The position numbers were made by a program, and so were the translations under genes. From Bacillota bacterium (GTDB taxonomy: Bacteria; Bacillota; Sulfobacillia; Sulfobacillales; Sulfobacillaceae), in the NCBI GenBank assembly GCA_026627065.1, contig JAPNUO010000004.1:62001-126000 (forward strand): a stretch of 64,000 bases of DNA. Reading direction: 5' to 3'. Of this stretch, positions 9,201 to 18,446 are shown piece after piece; the stretch's first letter is position 1, and each line of letters starts with the position of its first letter. The notes under the pieces are model-generated. The model was not told the origin of the DNA. It searched no databases and was given only the letters and a program-made list of their open reading frames with translations.

Positions 9201-10196
9201 ATGACCACCATTAAGGATATTGCAAAAATTGCGGGGGTCAGTTACAGCACGGTTTCGAAAGCGCTGCACAACAATCCCGTGGTTAAGGAAGAGACGCGCA
9301 AGCGGATCTGGGAAATTGCCGAAGCGCACAATTACCGGCGAAATTTTCTGGCATCACAACTGGTGTCGGGCCGCAGCCAGTTGGTGGGGTTGGTCCTCGA
9401 CAACGTGGGAAACCCGGTATTTGCCGACTTGACCACTTACATTCATGAAGCGCTGTTAGAAAACCAGTATCATATGGTGCTGGCCTTGTCCCGGCAAAGC
9501 GTCGACCTCATGGCGAATTTAAGGGTGGATGGACTTATCTATTGGGGCAATCTGACGCAGGACAGCGATTTGGCGCAGCAATTCATCTCATTAAAGCGGC
9601 CTATCTTGGTGCTGGGCAACGATGAGCCGACGGATTTGCCCAGCCTGAAGATTAACCGCAAGGGCGGGATTCTGACGGCTATCAAGTATTTGAAAGGTCT
9701 CGGCCATCGCCACATAGGGCTCATCGGGAATTCTCAGGAGATCAAGGTGCAGGCCTTCAGGGAAAGTCTGAGGGAAGCGAAGTTGTCGTACCGGCAGGCG
9801 GTCGTATTGGCGTCGCGAACGACGTGGGAAGACGGCTACCGGGCGGTCAAGGAAATGGACCTGGACGACAAGATGCCGACCGCCTGGATTGGGGTGAACA
9901 ACCTGGTGACGCAGGGGGCGCTCAGAGCGTTTTTGGAGCGAGGATTTAAAATCCCCCGCGACATCTCACTCGTGGGTTATGACGAGTTGCCCGAAATGGA
10001 ACGGGCGGAAATACCCTTAACCACAGTGGGGCCACCCTTGCGTTCGGTGGCGGAGACCGCAACCCACCTTATTCTCGCCCTCATTGAAGGACGGGCGGTG
10101 AGCCATGAGACATGGATTGAGCCGGTCTTGCAAATTCGGCAATCGACGGGGCCAGTCTCAATGGCGGCCAGCGAAGGGCCGGCCAAATGGGCTTAG
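9201..10196 (+). CDS. LacI/GalR-family transcriptional regulator
   Basis: This 331-residue protein has the N-terminal helix-turn-helix TTIKDIAKIAGVSYSTVSKA, a hinge region ending at ASQLVSGRSQLVGLVLDN, and a periplasmic-binding-protein-like effector domain (HRHIGLIGNS, ISLVGYDELPEM, TTVGPPL). It most likely binds the CAACGTTG-centred sites at 6605, 6654, 8080, 9111 and 10261, which flank every transcription unit of the uronate island. A uronate or its oligomer is the probable inducer. The binding assignment rests on proximity and site conservation only. Confidence 0.93.
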   Translation: MTTIKDIAKIAGVSYSTVSKALHNNPVVKEETRKRIWEIAEAHNYRRNFLASQLVSGRSQLVGLVLDNVGNPVFADLTTYIHEALLENQYHMVLALSRQSVDLMANLRVDGLIYWGNLTQDSDLAQQFISLKRPILVLGNDEPTDLPSLKINRKGGILTAIKYLKGLGHRHIGLIGNSQEIKVQAFRESLREAKLSYRQAVVLASRTTWEDGYRAVKEMDLDDKMPTAWIGVNNLVTQGALRAFLERGFKIPRDISLVGYDELPEMERAEIPLTTVGPPLRSVAETATHLILALIEGRAVSHETWIEPVLQIRQSTGPVSMAASEGPAKWA

Positions 10197-10260
10197 CGTG
10201 ACGGAGGTGGGGTAAGACCCCGCGATTTGTTGACGGCTTGGAGGTATAATGGTACCAATA

Positions 10261-10277
10261 ATAACAACGTTTGTATT
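10261..10277. promoter_or_regulatory. LacI-type operator downstream of a -10 box for the catabolic operon
   Basis: ATAACAACGTTTGTATT shares its first 11 bases with the reverse complement of the perfect operator. A TATAAT box lies at 10245-10250, so transcription would start near 10257 and the site would cover the start region. No good -35 box stands at 17 bp. The long forward operon from 10354 begins downstream. Confidence 0.6.
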
Positions 10278-10353
10278 TTAAATTTTTACCCAATTCTTCA
10301 GGGTTCTGAGACTTTGATGAACAGCGGCTGACATTCACGAGGGGGCTCTCAGC

Positions 10354-11688
10354 ATGAAGACGCGCTATTGTCTGGTAGGCACCGGTTCGCGGGGACTGTC
10401 CATGTTTGCCAAGGATTTGGTCGGCGAATACGCAGACGTAGCCGAGTTGACCGGGTTGTGCGATATCAATCCGGGGCGGTTGCGTTACGCGCAGGAGTAC
10501 TTGGGACAGTCCATCCCCACGTTTACCGATTTTGGCACCATGCTACGCGAAGTGCCGTGCGACACGGTGATTGTGACGACGCCGGACTACACGCACGCGG
10601 GATATATTGTGCAGGCCCTGGAACAGGGCAAGGATGTCATCACGGAGAAGCCCATGACCACCACGGCGCCCATGTGCCGATCCATTCTCGAGGCGGAGGC
10701 GCGCACTGGCCACAACGTCCGGGTCACGTTTAACTACCGCTATGCGCCTTATAAAACAGAAGTCAAGCGCCTTTTAAAAGAAGGGGTCATTGGCGAGATC
10801 CATTCGGTGGAGTTCCGGTGGTACCTGGACACGGTGCACGGCGCCGACTATTTCCGACGCTGGCATGCCTACAAAGACCGATCCGGAGGGCTGATTGTTC
10901 ATAAGAGCACGCACCATTTTGATTTGGTCAACTGGTGGCTTGACAGCGAACCTGAGGAAGTGGTCGCCATGGGCTCGCGCCAGTATTACCTGGGTTCCCG
11001 TCAGCCGGGTCACGGCCAGCGTTGCCACACCTGTTCCGTGCAAGAGACTTGCCCCTTTTACCTTGACCTCAGCCGGGATGAAAAGCTCAAGCGCCTCTAT
11101 CTGGAAAACGAGCACTATGACGGATATTACCGCGATGGGTGCGTGTTTTCGGAAGTCAGCGATATTGAAGACACATTGTCGGTGCTGGTGCGTTACGTGA
11201 ATGGCGTTCAACTGACCTATGCCTTGACGGCCGCCACCTCGTTTGAGGGATGGTCGGTGGCTTTCAACGGCAGCCGGGGCCGTCTCGAGGCGTTTGAACC
11301 GGAATGCTTTGTGCCCGAGTTTGATCAAACGCGATTCGAAGACCGGTCCAGTTCTCAGCACCGGATTCTGGCGGACTGGCGGCGCAGCGAGCCAGGGCAT
11401 CCGGCGCCGGTCGAATCACTGCAAATCCGCGTCTACCCCTTGTTTGGGGGGGTGAAAACCTGGGACGTGCCGCATCAGCGCGAAGGGCACGGGGGAGGCG
11501 ACCGGCGTCTCAAAGATTCCCTCTTTCGGGGCGTGTCTGAAGATCCGCTGGGCCATGCCGCGGGATCGCGCGCCGGAGCCATGTCGATCTTGATTGGGGT
11601 CGCCGCAAATATTTCTATGGCTGAGCGGCGGTTTGTGCGCATTCAGGATTTGTTGGCCCCCGAAGCCAGCGAGTCCTTTAAAGGTTGA
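10354..11688 (+). CDS. Gfo/Idh/MocA-family oxidoreductase
   Basis: This 444-residue protein has an N-terminal Rossmann fold (YCLVGTGSRGLSMFAKDL), the EKPMTT catalytic-loop motif and a C-terminal dimerisation domain. A four-cysteine/histidine insertion, CHTCSVQETCPF at about residues 222-233, may bind a metal as in some longer members. The start ATG follows GAGGGGG. It opens the forward catabolic operon, directly after the operator at 10261. Family members oxidise or epimerise sugars and sugar acids with NAD(P); the exact reaction is unknown. Confidence 0.9.
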   Translation: MKTRYCLVGTGSRGLSMFAKDLVGEYADVAELTGLCDINPGRLRYAQEYLGQSIPTFTDFGTMLREVPCDTVIVTTPDYTHAGYIVQALEQGKDVITEKPMTTTAPMCRSILEAEARTGHNVRVTFNYRYAPYKTEVKRLLKEGVIGEIHSVEFRWYLDTVHGADYFRRWHAYKDRSGGLIVHKSTHHFDLVNWWLDSEPEEVVAMGSRQYYLGSRQPGHGQRCHTCSVQETCPFYLDLSRDEKLKRLYLENEHYDGYYRDGCVFSEVSDIEDTLSVLVRYVNGVQLTYALTAATSFEGWSVAFNGSRGRLEAFEPECFVPEFDQTRFEDRSSSQHRILADWRRSEPGHPAPVESLQIRVYPLFGGVKTWDVPHQREGHGGGDRRLKDSLFRGVSEDPLGHAAGSRAGAMSILIGVAANISMAERRFVRIQDLLAPEASESFKG

Positions 11689-11703
11689 GAATGGAGCGAC
11701 GCG

Positions 11704-12666
11704 GTGAGTCTAGAGCAGTGGGAAAATAAGGCGCGCGCGTTCGCGCAGCGGTTAACGGCTCTTTTAGGACCAGTCCCGGACGTGCCGTCGGTCATGCGAG
11801 ACGAGTGCATCAACGTCAGCAGGGTCGGCCGCCTGACGGTTGAAGAGCGCAACGTGTGGTGGGGACAAGAGCGCATCCCTCTTCTGGTCTTGTACGACGA
11901 CGCAGGCCGGGCGCCGCGATCGGCGGTCATCTGTATACACGGACATCACGGTAACCGTTACGTCCTTGCCGGCTTGGCAAACACGACAGAGGATGAGGAA
12001 CGGATCCGGCGCTTTGGCTACGACTACGCCCGCCAGTTGGCGGAAGCAGGTTTTCTCACCGTGGCGTATGACCTCAGGGGATTTGGGGAGCGCCCGTTCG
12101 CGCTGAATCCCAAGGGCCACGATCCGTGCGACATGGAGTTTTTGAGGCTGATGCTGACGGGACGCACCTTATTGGGCCTGCACGTCTGGGACTTGCGCCG
12201 CGTGATTGACTACCTCGAGACCCGCCCGGATGTTCGGCCGGGGGCAATCGGGTGCGTGGGATTCTCCTTGGGCGGCACCATCGCTCTTTACGGGGGCGCC
12301 CTGGATCGCCGGCTCAAGGCGGTGGGCGTGTTTTCTGCCCTCAATCACTATACGCATTATGCCATCGGTGCAGGACATTTCTGCGGGGCCCAGGTCGTGC
12401 CGGGCCTGCTTCCGGAGGCCGATTTGCCTGACGTCGCGAGCCTGATTGCGCCGCGGGCGCTCTGGATTGAGCACGGGGACGCCGACGAGACCTTTTCCGT
12501 GAACGATGCGCTTCTCTCAATCGAAGAGGTCGCGCAAGCCTATCGTCGCCAGGGGGTCGGCGATCAACTCGGCACGCATGTGTTTCACGGCGGCCACCGG
12601 TTTGAATTAGGAGAGTCCGCCGCATTTTTCAAGCGGGTGTTAGGGGAAGGACGGGAAGGGTCGTGA
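11704..12666 (+). CDS. Alpha/beta-hydrolase, acetyl-esterase-like
   Basis: This 320-residue hydrolase has the nucleophile elbow GFSLGGT (Ser), an HGHHGN oxyanion-type motif, an acid in EHGDADETF and a C-terminal His in FHGGHRFE. This arrangement resembles acetyl-xylan-esterase/dienelactone-hydrolase relatives. It starts with GTG at 11704 and overlaps the next gene by 4 bp (GTGA), so translation is coupled. In this island it may remove acetyl or other esters from pectin fragments; no signal peptide is visible, so it acts inside the cell. Confidence 0.82.
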   Translation: MSLEQWENKARAFAQRLTALLGPVPDVPSVMRDECINVSRVGRLTVEERNVWWGQERIPLLVLYDDAGRAPRSAVICIHGHHGNRYVLAGLANTTEDEERIRRFGYDYARQLAEAGFLTVAYDLRGFGERPFALNPKGHDPCDMEFLRLMLTGRTLLGLHVWDLRRVIDYLETRPDVRPGAIGCVGFSLGGTIALYGGALDRRLKAVGVFSALNHYTHYAIGAGHFCGAQVVPGLLPEADLPDVASLIAPRALWIEHGDADETFSVNDALLSIEEVAQAYRRQGVGDQLGTHVFHGGHRFELGESAAFFKRVLGEGREGS

Positions 12667-13748
12667 GTCAGGTCGAAGCTGTCGACGTGTTTTCGGTGGC
12701 GGTGCCCACCCCCCAGACGCTTTCCAACAGTCAGAAGCAGTTTACGGAGTACCATTTTGTGATAGCTCGCGTTCGCACCGCGCTGGCAGAGGGGTGGGGA
12801 TGGGCTTATACCCAGGGCGTGGCCGGGGACCTGGTCGGACGGCTGGCCTCGAGCCTTCTTCAGCCCGCCGTGATAGGCCGGGAGCCGTCCCACACCAACC
12901 TTATTTGGCGGGATTGGGCGGCGGCCGCCTATTCCATTGGAATGACGGGACTCTTTCGCCTGGGGTGTGCGGCGCTCGACATCGCGCTGTGGGACGTGCT
13001 AGCGCGGGAGCAAGGGAAGAGCTTGACCGACTTGCTGGGCGGTGCGGTCAAAACGGCCGTGCCTGGCTACTTCAGCCATCTGAATTTGCTTCAGGAAGAC
13101 GAGGCCATGGTCGAAGAGGCGACGGCAGCGCGTCAGCAAGGGTTCCGCCAATGGAAAATGAAAGTTGGCCGCACCATGGCCGAAGATGTGGGGCGCATTC
13201 GCCGCGTGAAAGAGCTAGGGCTCGAAGTGATGGTGGACGCCAACCAAAAATTTCTTCGAGACGAGGCGGTGAGGCGCGCTCTAGCGTATCGCGACGCCGG
13301 GGCCTGGTTTTTGGAAGAACCGGTCTCTGCGACCGACTGGGACGGGTATCGCACGCTTGCCTCCCTTGGCCTCTTGACCATTGCCGGCGGCGAGAGCCTC
13401 TACCAGCCCGAATGGTTCGATATCTTGGACACGACCGGGGTGCAGGTGTGGCAGCCGGACATCTTTCGCGTCGGCGGCATCACGCCGCTTTTGCCCCTCC
13501 TCCATAAGGCCGCGGGGCGCCACCAGTCCGTCATGCTGCACTGCGGCGAGGAATTGGCCACGCCGATTGCCATGGCTTTTGATATTGTAAGGATGGTTGA
13601 GCACCTGCCAGCCATTGGGCTTTACGAGTTAGGGCTGGTGGACCAGCGGCTTGCCTGGCAGGATGGCCTGGCCGTTCCGCTTGCGGGTCCCGGGCATGGC
13701 GTTCGTTTTGCGGAAGATCGCCTGCGCGAGTTTAGACAGTTAGGTTGA
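12663..13748 (+). CDS. Enolase-superfamily sugar-acid dehydratase (mandelate racemase/muconate lactonizing type)
   Basis: This 361-residue protein shows the full active-site order: the KxK-type motif QWKMKVGR, metal ligands in VDANQKF, EEPVSATD and AGGESLY, and the C-terminal acid/base region QPDIFRVGG and LHCGEE. The GTG start overlaps the esterase stop. Family members dehydrate aldonic or aldaric acids such as galactonate, rhamnonate or galactarate. Together with the partial gene at the left edge, the island contains two such enzymes. The substrate is not decided by sequence. Confidence 0.9.
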   Translation: MSQVEAVDVFSVAVPTPQTLSNSQKQFTEYHFVIARVRTALAEGWGWAYTQGVAGDLVGRLASSLLQPAVIGREPSHTNLIWRDWAAAAYSIGMTGLFRLGCAALDIALWDVLAREQGKSLTDLLGGAVKTAVPGYFSHLNLLQEDEAMVEEATAARQQGFRQWKMKVGRTMAEDVGRIRRVKELGLEVMVDANQKFLRDEAVRRALAYRDAGAWFLEEPVSATDWDGYRTLASLGLLTIAGGESLYQPEWFDILDTTGVQVWQPDIFRVGGITPLLPLLHKAAGRHQSVMLHCGEELATPIAMAFDIVRMVEHLPAIGLYELGLVDQRLAWQDGLAVPLAGPGHGVRFAEDRLREFRQLG

Positions 13749-13799
13749 GTGCGGAGCCGTGGACGACAGGACGCGAGCGCATGGAAAAGAGGTGAGCGG

Positions 13800-15161
13800 A
13801 TGCCATCAGAAGAGCCCAGGATTCCCGAGCGTGTGCTACAGATCGGTGAAGGGCGTTTCTTGCGGGGATTTGTGGACTGGATTTTAGAGCAACTGGCGCG
13901 GCGCGAGGTGTATCCGGCCCGCGTGGTGGTGGTCTTCCCCCGGGCCCACGAAGAAGAAGCTAAGATCCCGTGGATGAGGGCGGGCGGAGCGTTTCACGTG
14001 GCCATTCGCGGGTTAGAGCAAGGTCGGCGGGTGGACGTCGTCGACACCGTCTCGGTCGTCAGCCGCGTGCTGGACCCCTACCGTGAGTGGGAGGCCTTTC
14101 TACAAACCGCTAAAAATCCGTCCCTCGAAATGATCATTACCAATACCACCGAAGCGGGGCTCATGTGGCGCGATGAGCCCTACCCCGGGCCAGGGAGGTG
14201 CCCGGACACCGTTGCCGGAAAACTGACGCTATGGCTTTGGGAGCGTTACCAGGCGTTCGACGGGAGCCAGGAATCAGGAGTCGACCTGGTGCCCTGCGAA
14301 CTCTTGGAGAACAACGGCGCCTGGCTGCGATCGTTGATTTTGCGATATGCCGAGGCGTGGCAGCTGCCGCCCTCGTTGAGTGCTTGGATTCAGTCGGCCA
14401 ACCGATTTTACAATACCCTCGTCGACAGCATCATTACCCCAGCCGATCCGGCGGATGACCGCGTCCAGGGCGACAGCCTGGCAGTGACTCGGGAGCCGTT
14501 CTACAGCTGGCTTCTCGAAGGTCCGCCCGATTTACCGGCGCGGTGGCAGTTGCCTCAAGCGGGACTCGCCGTGGAGGTGGTCCCAGACCTGAGGCCATAC
14601 CGTGAACTCAAGGTTCGGGTGCTCAATGGGGCCCATACGGCGATGGCGGCGCTGGGCCTGCTCGCGGGACTGAGGACGGTGGGCGAGGTCATGGCGGACC
14701 ACACGTTCCGCGGATTCTTGGATGCGCTCTTGCTCGAGGAGGTGGCTCCCACGCTGGTGGCATTTGGGCTGAGCGAGAGCAAAGTGCGGGAGTTTATCGC
14801 CAAGGTCGCGGAACGCTTTCAAAACCCGTATTTGCACCACCAGTTGCGGGACATCCAGCTGCAAGCCCGCACTAAGGTGCGCACCCGACTGTTTCCGAGT
14901 CTTCGCGACCGCTGGCTTGCGACGGGGGAAGTGCCGCGCCGCCTTACAGTGGCGGTGGTTGCTCAGACCCTCTGGATGTTGCGCGAGGAGGGGGTGACCG
15001 ATCCCAGCGAAGAGCGCATCGTCGCGCAGATGGCAGAGTGGTGGGATGATCCCTGGGTGGGGGATGAAACGTTCCAGGCCGCGGCGCGCCAGTGGACGAG
15101 GCGGTTGGCTCAGGTTCAAGGATTAGAGGATGTCCACCGCGTGTTAACAGAAGCGCTGTAG
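13800..15161 (+). CDS. uxaB: Tagaturonate/fructuronate reductase (altronate oxidoreductase)
   Basis: The ATG at 13800 follows AAGAGGTGAGCGG and gives 453 residues. The N-terminus PERVLQIGEGRFLRGFVDW matches the UxaB NAD-binding region, and NTTEAGLMW, LENNGAWLR and KVRVLNGAHT are mannitol-dehydrogenase-superfamily signatures; the Lys and His of the last block are catalytic. It reduces D-tagaturonate to D-altronate in the isomerase pathway for galacturonate. No uxaC is in the window; the IolB-like gene that follows may supply the isomerase step. Confidence 0.9.
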   Translation: MPSEEPRIPERVLQIGEGRFLRGFVDWILEQLARREVYPARVVVVFPRAHEEEAKIPWMRAGGAFHVAIRGLEQGRRVDVVDTVSVVSRVLDPYREWEAFLQTAKNPSLEMIITNTTEAGLMWRDEPYPGPGRCPDTVAGKLTLWLWERYQAFDGSQESGVDLVPCELLENNGAWLRSLILRYAEAWQLPPSLSAWIQSANRFYNTLVDSIITPADPADDRVQGDSLAVTREPFYSWLLEGPPDLPARWQLPQAGLAVEVVPDLRPYRELKVRVLNGAHTAMAALGLLAGLRTVGEVMADHTFRGFLDALLLEEVAPTLVAFGLSESKVREFIAKVAERFQNPYLHHQLRDIQLQARTKVRTRLFPSLRDRWLATGEVPRRLTVAVVAQTLWMLREEGVTDPSEERIVAQMAEWWDDPWVGDETFQAAARQWTRRLAQVQGLEDVHRVLTEAL

Positions 15162-15245
15162 GGCCCGCGCCGCTCGCACGCGTGGCGTCGCGATTGTGAT
15201 GCAAGGTGCTTATAAGCTTACACACCACTAAAGGAGGTCATTTTT

Positions 15246-16043
15246 GTGCTATTGATCAAAGCCCAGCCTTATCACGGTTTCCAGCCGGTTGTCGAGCCCG
15301 ACAACGGGACGCTGAAGTTGCTGACCATGGCTTTACTCAAATTGAACCCGGGCGAAACCTACACCGGCGAGACGCAGGGCTACGAACAGGTCTTCGTCTT
15401 GTTGGCAGGCCAATTTTCCCTAAAAGTTGGATCCGAGACCTTTACCGGCCGGCGCGCCGACGTCTTCTCCGAGCGGGCGACGGCCGTGTATTTGCCTCCC
15501 CAAACGTCGTATCAGGTTCAAAACACGGGTTCGGAGGTGATGGAAGCGGCGATTGCCGGGACCCCTGCGGAAGGATCGTATCAGCCCTTCATGGTCAAGC
15601 CCGAGGAAGTGGCGGCGCGCCGGGTCGGCCAGGGCAACTGGGCCCGGACTGTGCAAGATATCGTGGTCAACAATGTCAATCATCCCGTGTACCGCATTGT
15701 TGTCGGGGAGACCATCAACGATCCCGGCAACTGGTCCGGCTATCCGCCTCACAAGCATGACGACTATTTGCCGGGCGTGGAGGCCGACATGGAGGAACTT
15801 TACCACTTCCGCGTCGCGCCCAAGCAAGGTTTTGGCACCCAGCTCCATTATCGAAAGAATCCGGAAGGCTACAGCGCCTATGTCGTCCAAGACGGCGACA
15901 CCTTTATGATTCCCGATGGCTATCACCCGGTGGTGGCCGCCGCAGGATATCAGCTTTACTACCTCTGGATGATGGCGGGCGAACAGGACCGCGTGCTCAT
16001 GCCGCACGAAGATCCGGACCACGTGTGGGTCAAGCAAAGCTAG
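15246..16043 (+). CDS. IolB/KduI-family cupin isomerase
   Basis: This 265-residue double cupin starts at GTG 15246 after AAAGGAGGTC. The C-terminal cupin has the metal-binding IolB block YPPHKHDD, then EELYHFR, GFGTQLHY and DGYHPVVAAAGYQLYYLW. IolB isomerises 5-deoxyglucuronate in inositol catabolism, but no other iol genes are near. KduI, a relative, is known to interconvert hexuronates. Between uxaB and a tartrate-dehydrogenase-like gene, with no uronate isomerase UxaC in view, a galacturonate-to-tagaturonate isomerase role is a reasonable inference. Confidence 0.85.
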   Translation: MLLIKAQPYHGFQPVVEPDNGTLKLLTMALLKLNPGETYTGETQGYEQVFVLLAGQFSLKVGSETFTGRRADVFSERATAVYLPPQTSYQVQNTGSEVMEAAIAGTPAEGSYQPFMVKPEEVAARRVGQGNWARTVQDIVVNNVNHPVYRIVVGETINDPGNWSGYPPHKHDDYLPGVEADMEELYHFRVAPKQGFGTQLHYRKNPEGYSAYVVQDGDTFMIPDGYHPVVAAAGYQLYYLWMMAGEQDRVLMPHEDPDHVWVKQS

Positions 16044-16150
16044 CCGGGGCATCGGCTGCCAACCGCGGCGAGGGGGAGCCCTGTGACCGTTCCCCTCGCC
16101 TATTGCACTGTTCAGGCGTAAATCGACGTGCGCAGGACGGAGGGGAGAGC

Positions 16151-17218
16151 GTGCGGCGAGTGAAAGTCGCAGTGATTCCGGGGGATGGCATTGGCCAAGA
16201 AGTGGTGCCGGCGGCATTGACCGTGCTTCAGCACGTGGCAAGCCGCTCTCAACGCATCGCCTGGGAATTTACGGAGTTTCCTTGGGGGTCCCAATATTTT
16301 GTCGACCACGGCGTCATGATGCCGGATGACGGGCTGGACCAGTTGCGGCGGTTTGACGTCATCTTCCTGGGAGCGGTGGGGGATCCCCGCGTGCCCGACC
16401 ACGTGTCGCTTTGGGGATTGCTTTTGCCCATTCGCCGGGGGTTCGATCAGTATGTCAACTTGCGGCCGGTCAAGCTACTGCCGGGGGTGGAGAGCCCCTT
16501 AAAAGGGTATGGGCCGGGTTCCATTGACTTCGTGGTGATTCGCGAGAACACTGAGGGCGAGTATTCCAACATCGGGGGACGGCTTCGGCCGGGGACGCCG
16601 GACGAGATTGTGATTCAAAACAGCGTCTTTACCCGCAAAGGCACCGAACGGGTGATACGCTACGCATTTGAGCGGGCCCGCCGCTCCCGCAAACTGGTGA
16701 CAGGTGCCACCAAATCTAACGGCATTAATTATACCATGCCTTTTTGGGACGAGGTGTTTCGGGCGGTGGCCGCCGAATATCCCGATGTCAAGACGCAGCT
16801 CTACCATATCGATGCCCTGGCGGCCTATTTTGTCACCCGCCCCGACACGTTTGACGTGGTGGTGGCGTCCAATCTCTTCGGCGACATCTTGACTGACTTG
16901 GGTGGAGCGATTCAAGGCGGCATCGGGATGGCCGCGGCGGCCAATATCAATCCGGACGGGCAGTATCCCTCGATGTTTGAACCGGTGCACGGGTCGGCGC
17001 CCGATATTGCGGGGCAAGGGATTGCCAACCCGGTGGGCCAATTGTGGACGGCCTCCCTGATGCTGGATCATTTGGGTTTTCTAGAGGAGGGATCTTGGAT
17101 TCTCAAGGCCATCGAAGCGACCCTTGAGGACGGCGTGAAAACCCCCGATTTGGGCGGGACGGCGCGCACGCACGAGGTGATCGAGCACATTGTGTCGTAT
17201 ATAGACAGCATGCCCTAG
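16151..17218 (+). CDS. Tartrate/D-malate dehydrogenase (isopropylmalate dehydrogenase family)
   Basis: The GTG at 16151 follows GGAGGGGAGAGC and yields 355 residues, the usual length. VAVIPGDGIGQEV, VIRENTEGEYSN, the substrate/metal Asp-rich NLFGDILTDLGG and EPVHGSAPDIAG are diagnostic of beta-decarboxylating dehydrogenases. WGLLLPIRRGFDQYVNLRPV resembles the tartrate/D-malate branch rather than LeuB. It would oxidise and decarboxylate a 2-hydroxy diacid with NAD and Mn or Mg, a plausible late step of aldarate breakdown. Confidence 0.9.
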   Translation: MRRVKVAVIPGDGIGQEVVPAALTVLQHVASRSQRIAWEFTEFPWGSQYFVDHGVMMPDDGLDQLRRFDVIFLGAVGDPRVPDHVSLWGLLLPIRRGFDQYVNLRPVKLLPGVESPLKGYGPGSIDFVVIRENTEGEYSNIGGRLRPGTPDEIVIQNSVFTRKGTERVIRYAFERARRSRKLVTGATKSNGINYTMPFWDEVFRAVAAEYPDVKTQLYHIDALAAYFVTRPDTFDVVVASNLFGDILTDLGGAIQGGIGMAAAANINPDGQYPSMFEPVHGSAPDIAGQGIANPVGQLWTASLMLDHLGFLEEGSWILKAIEATLEDGVKTPDLGGTARTHEVIEHIVSYIDSMP

Positions 17219-17225
17219 GGCATGC
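17208..17225. repeat. 18-bp perfect palindrome across the stop codon of the dehydrogenase gene
   Basis: GCATGCCCTAGGGCATGC is self-complementary, and the TAG stop sits in its centre. It could fold into a short hairpin between the dehydrogenase and the following UxaA-like gene. No U-run follows, so it is not a clear terminator. Confidence 0.6.
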
Positions 17226-17276
17226 GGAACGGATTCAACCAGGCAACCACCCTAGAAGGGAAGCGAGGACATAAGG

Positions 17277-18446
17277 ATGGCGGCGGAAGAGGTCACATTT
17301 ATGGGATATTGGCGGCCCGACGGTCGCGCCGGCACCCGCAACCATGTGCTCGTGCTGCCGTTGTCGCCGGCCGTCAGCACCACGGCGACGCGGGTCGAGG
17401 CCCAAGTGCCGGGCACGGTGTCGGTCGAACTGCACCAGGATGTGGGGCCGGATCTTCCCGGCTGGAAGCTCGCGGTGCGGACGCTGAGGGGATGGGTGGA
17501 CCATCCCAATGTTTACGGGACGGTGCTGTTGGCGCTGAGCGCGAATGACCCGGTGGTCGAGGCCGTGGTGCGCGACCTTCCGCCCTCCGTGCGGTGGGAG
17601 GTGGTGAGTTTTGACGCCGCCCACGGGCGCCGGGGGGCGGAGCTACGGGCGGCGGAGGTCGCGAGGGCGTGGGTTCAGGCCGCGCAAAAAATGGAGCGCG
17701 AGCCGATTGCCGTGCGCCATTTGTTGTTGGCCACCGAGTGCGGCGGTTCCGACGCCTGTTCGGGGCTGTCCGCGAATCCGAGCTTGGGGTACGCGAGCGA
17801 CCTCTTGATCCAGCACGGCGGCACGTCCATTTTGGCGGAGACGACGGAACTCATTGGGGCGGAGGGCATCTTAGCCGACCGGGCCACGACGCCCGAGGTG
17901 GCCGCGGCGATTTGGCAGACGGTAGCGCATGCGGAACACGCGGCGATGCGGATGGGGGTCGACTTTCGCGGGGGCCAGCCGGCGCCGGGCAATATTGCCG
18001 GCGGGATTACCACCATCGAGGAAAAATCGCTCGGCTGCGTGCACAAAGGCGGCACCAGCGCCGTCGTGGAGGTGGTGGACTACGCCGAGCGGCCGCGGCG
18101 TCAAGGCCTGGTGGTCATGGACACGCCGGGCCATGACGTGATGCAGTTCGTGGGCATGGCGGCCGCCGGGGCGCAAGTTATTGTCTTTACCACGGGGCGG
18201 GGGACGCCGACGGGGGCCGCCATCGTGCCGGTCATCAAAGTGTCGACGCGCACCGAACTCAAGCGCCAACTGCCGGAGCTGATTGACTTTGACGCGGGAC
18301 CCGTGATTGATGGCTACCTGACCGTGGAACAGGTGGGCGAGGCGTTGTGGCGCAAAATTCGGTCCGTCGCGAGCGGCGAACTGACGGCAGCCGAGCGGTG
18401 GCGGCACCGGGAGTTTGGCATCTTTCCCGGATGGGAGGACGAATGA
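17277..18446 (+). CDS. UxaA/GarD-family dehydratase large-domain protein, half lacking the N-side cysteines
   Basis: This 389-residue protein aligns with residues about 105 to the end of altronate dehydratase UxaA. The C-side motifs are intact: TECGGSDACSG, GNIAGGITTIEEKSLGC, GRGTPTGAA and ELIDFDAGPVI. The N-side block that in UxaA reads YGCSQLGDD...GLGCE is here ELHQDVGPD...LALSAND, with both cysteines lost. It lacks the N-terminal SAF domain, which is supplied by the next gene's C-terminus. The stop overlaps the next start (ATGA). I infer one subunit of a heteromeric altronate- or galactarate-type dehydratase. Confidence 0.85.
   Translation: MAAEEVTFMGYWRPDGRAGTRNHVLVLPLSPAVSTTATRVEAQVPGTVSVELHQDVGPDLPGWKLAVRTLRGWVDHPNVYGTVLLALSANDPVVEAVVRDLPPSVRWEVVSFDAAHGRRGAELRAAEVARAWVQAAQKMEREPIAVRHLLLATECGGSDACSGLSANPSLGYASDLLIQHGGTSILAETTELIGAEGILADRATTPEVAAAIWQTVAHAEHAAMRMGVDFRGGQPAPGNIAGGITTIEEKSLGCVHKGGTSAVVEVVDYAERPRRQGLVVMDTPGHDVMQFVGMAAAGAQVIVFTTGRGTPTGAAIVPVIKVSTRTELKRQLPELIDFDAGPVIDGYLTVEQVGEALWRKIRSVASGELTAAERWRHREFGIFPGWEDE

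Noticed and set aside
10230..10250. TTGACG and TATAAT as a sigma-70 promoter
   Set aside because: The spacer is only 9 bp; the -10 box may be real, but this -35 is not its partner.
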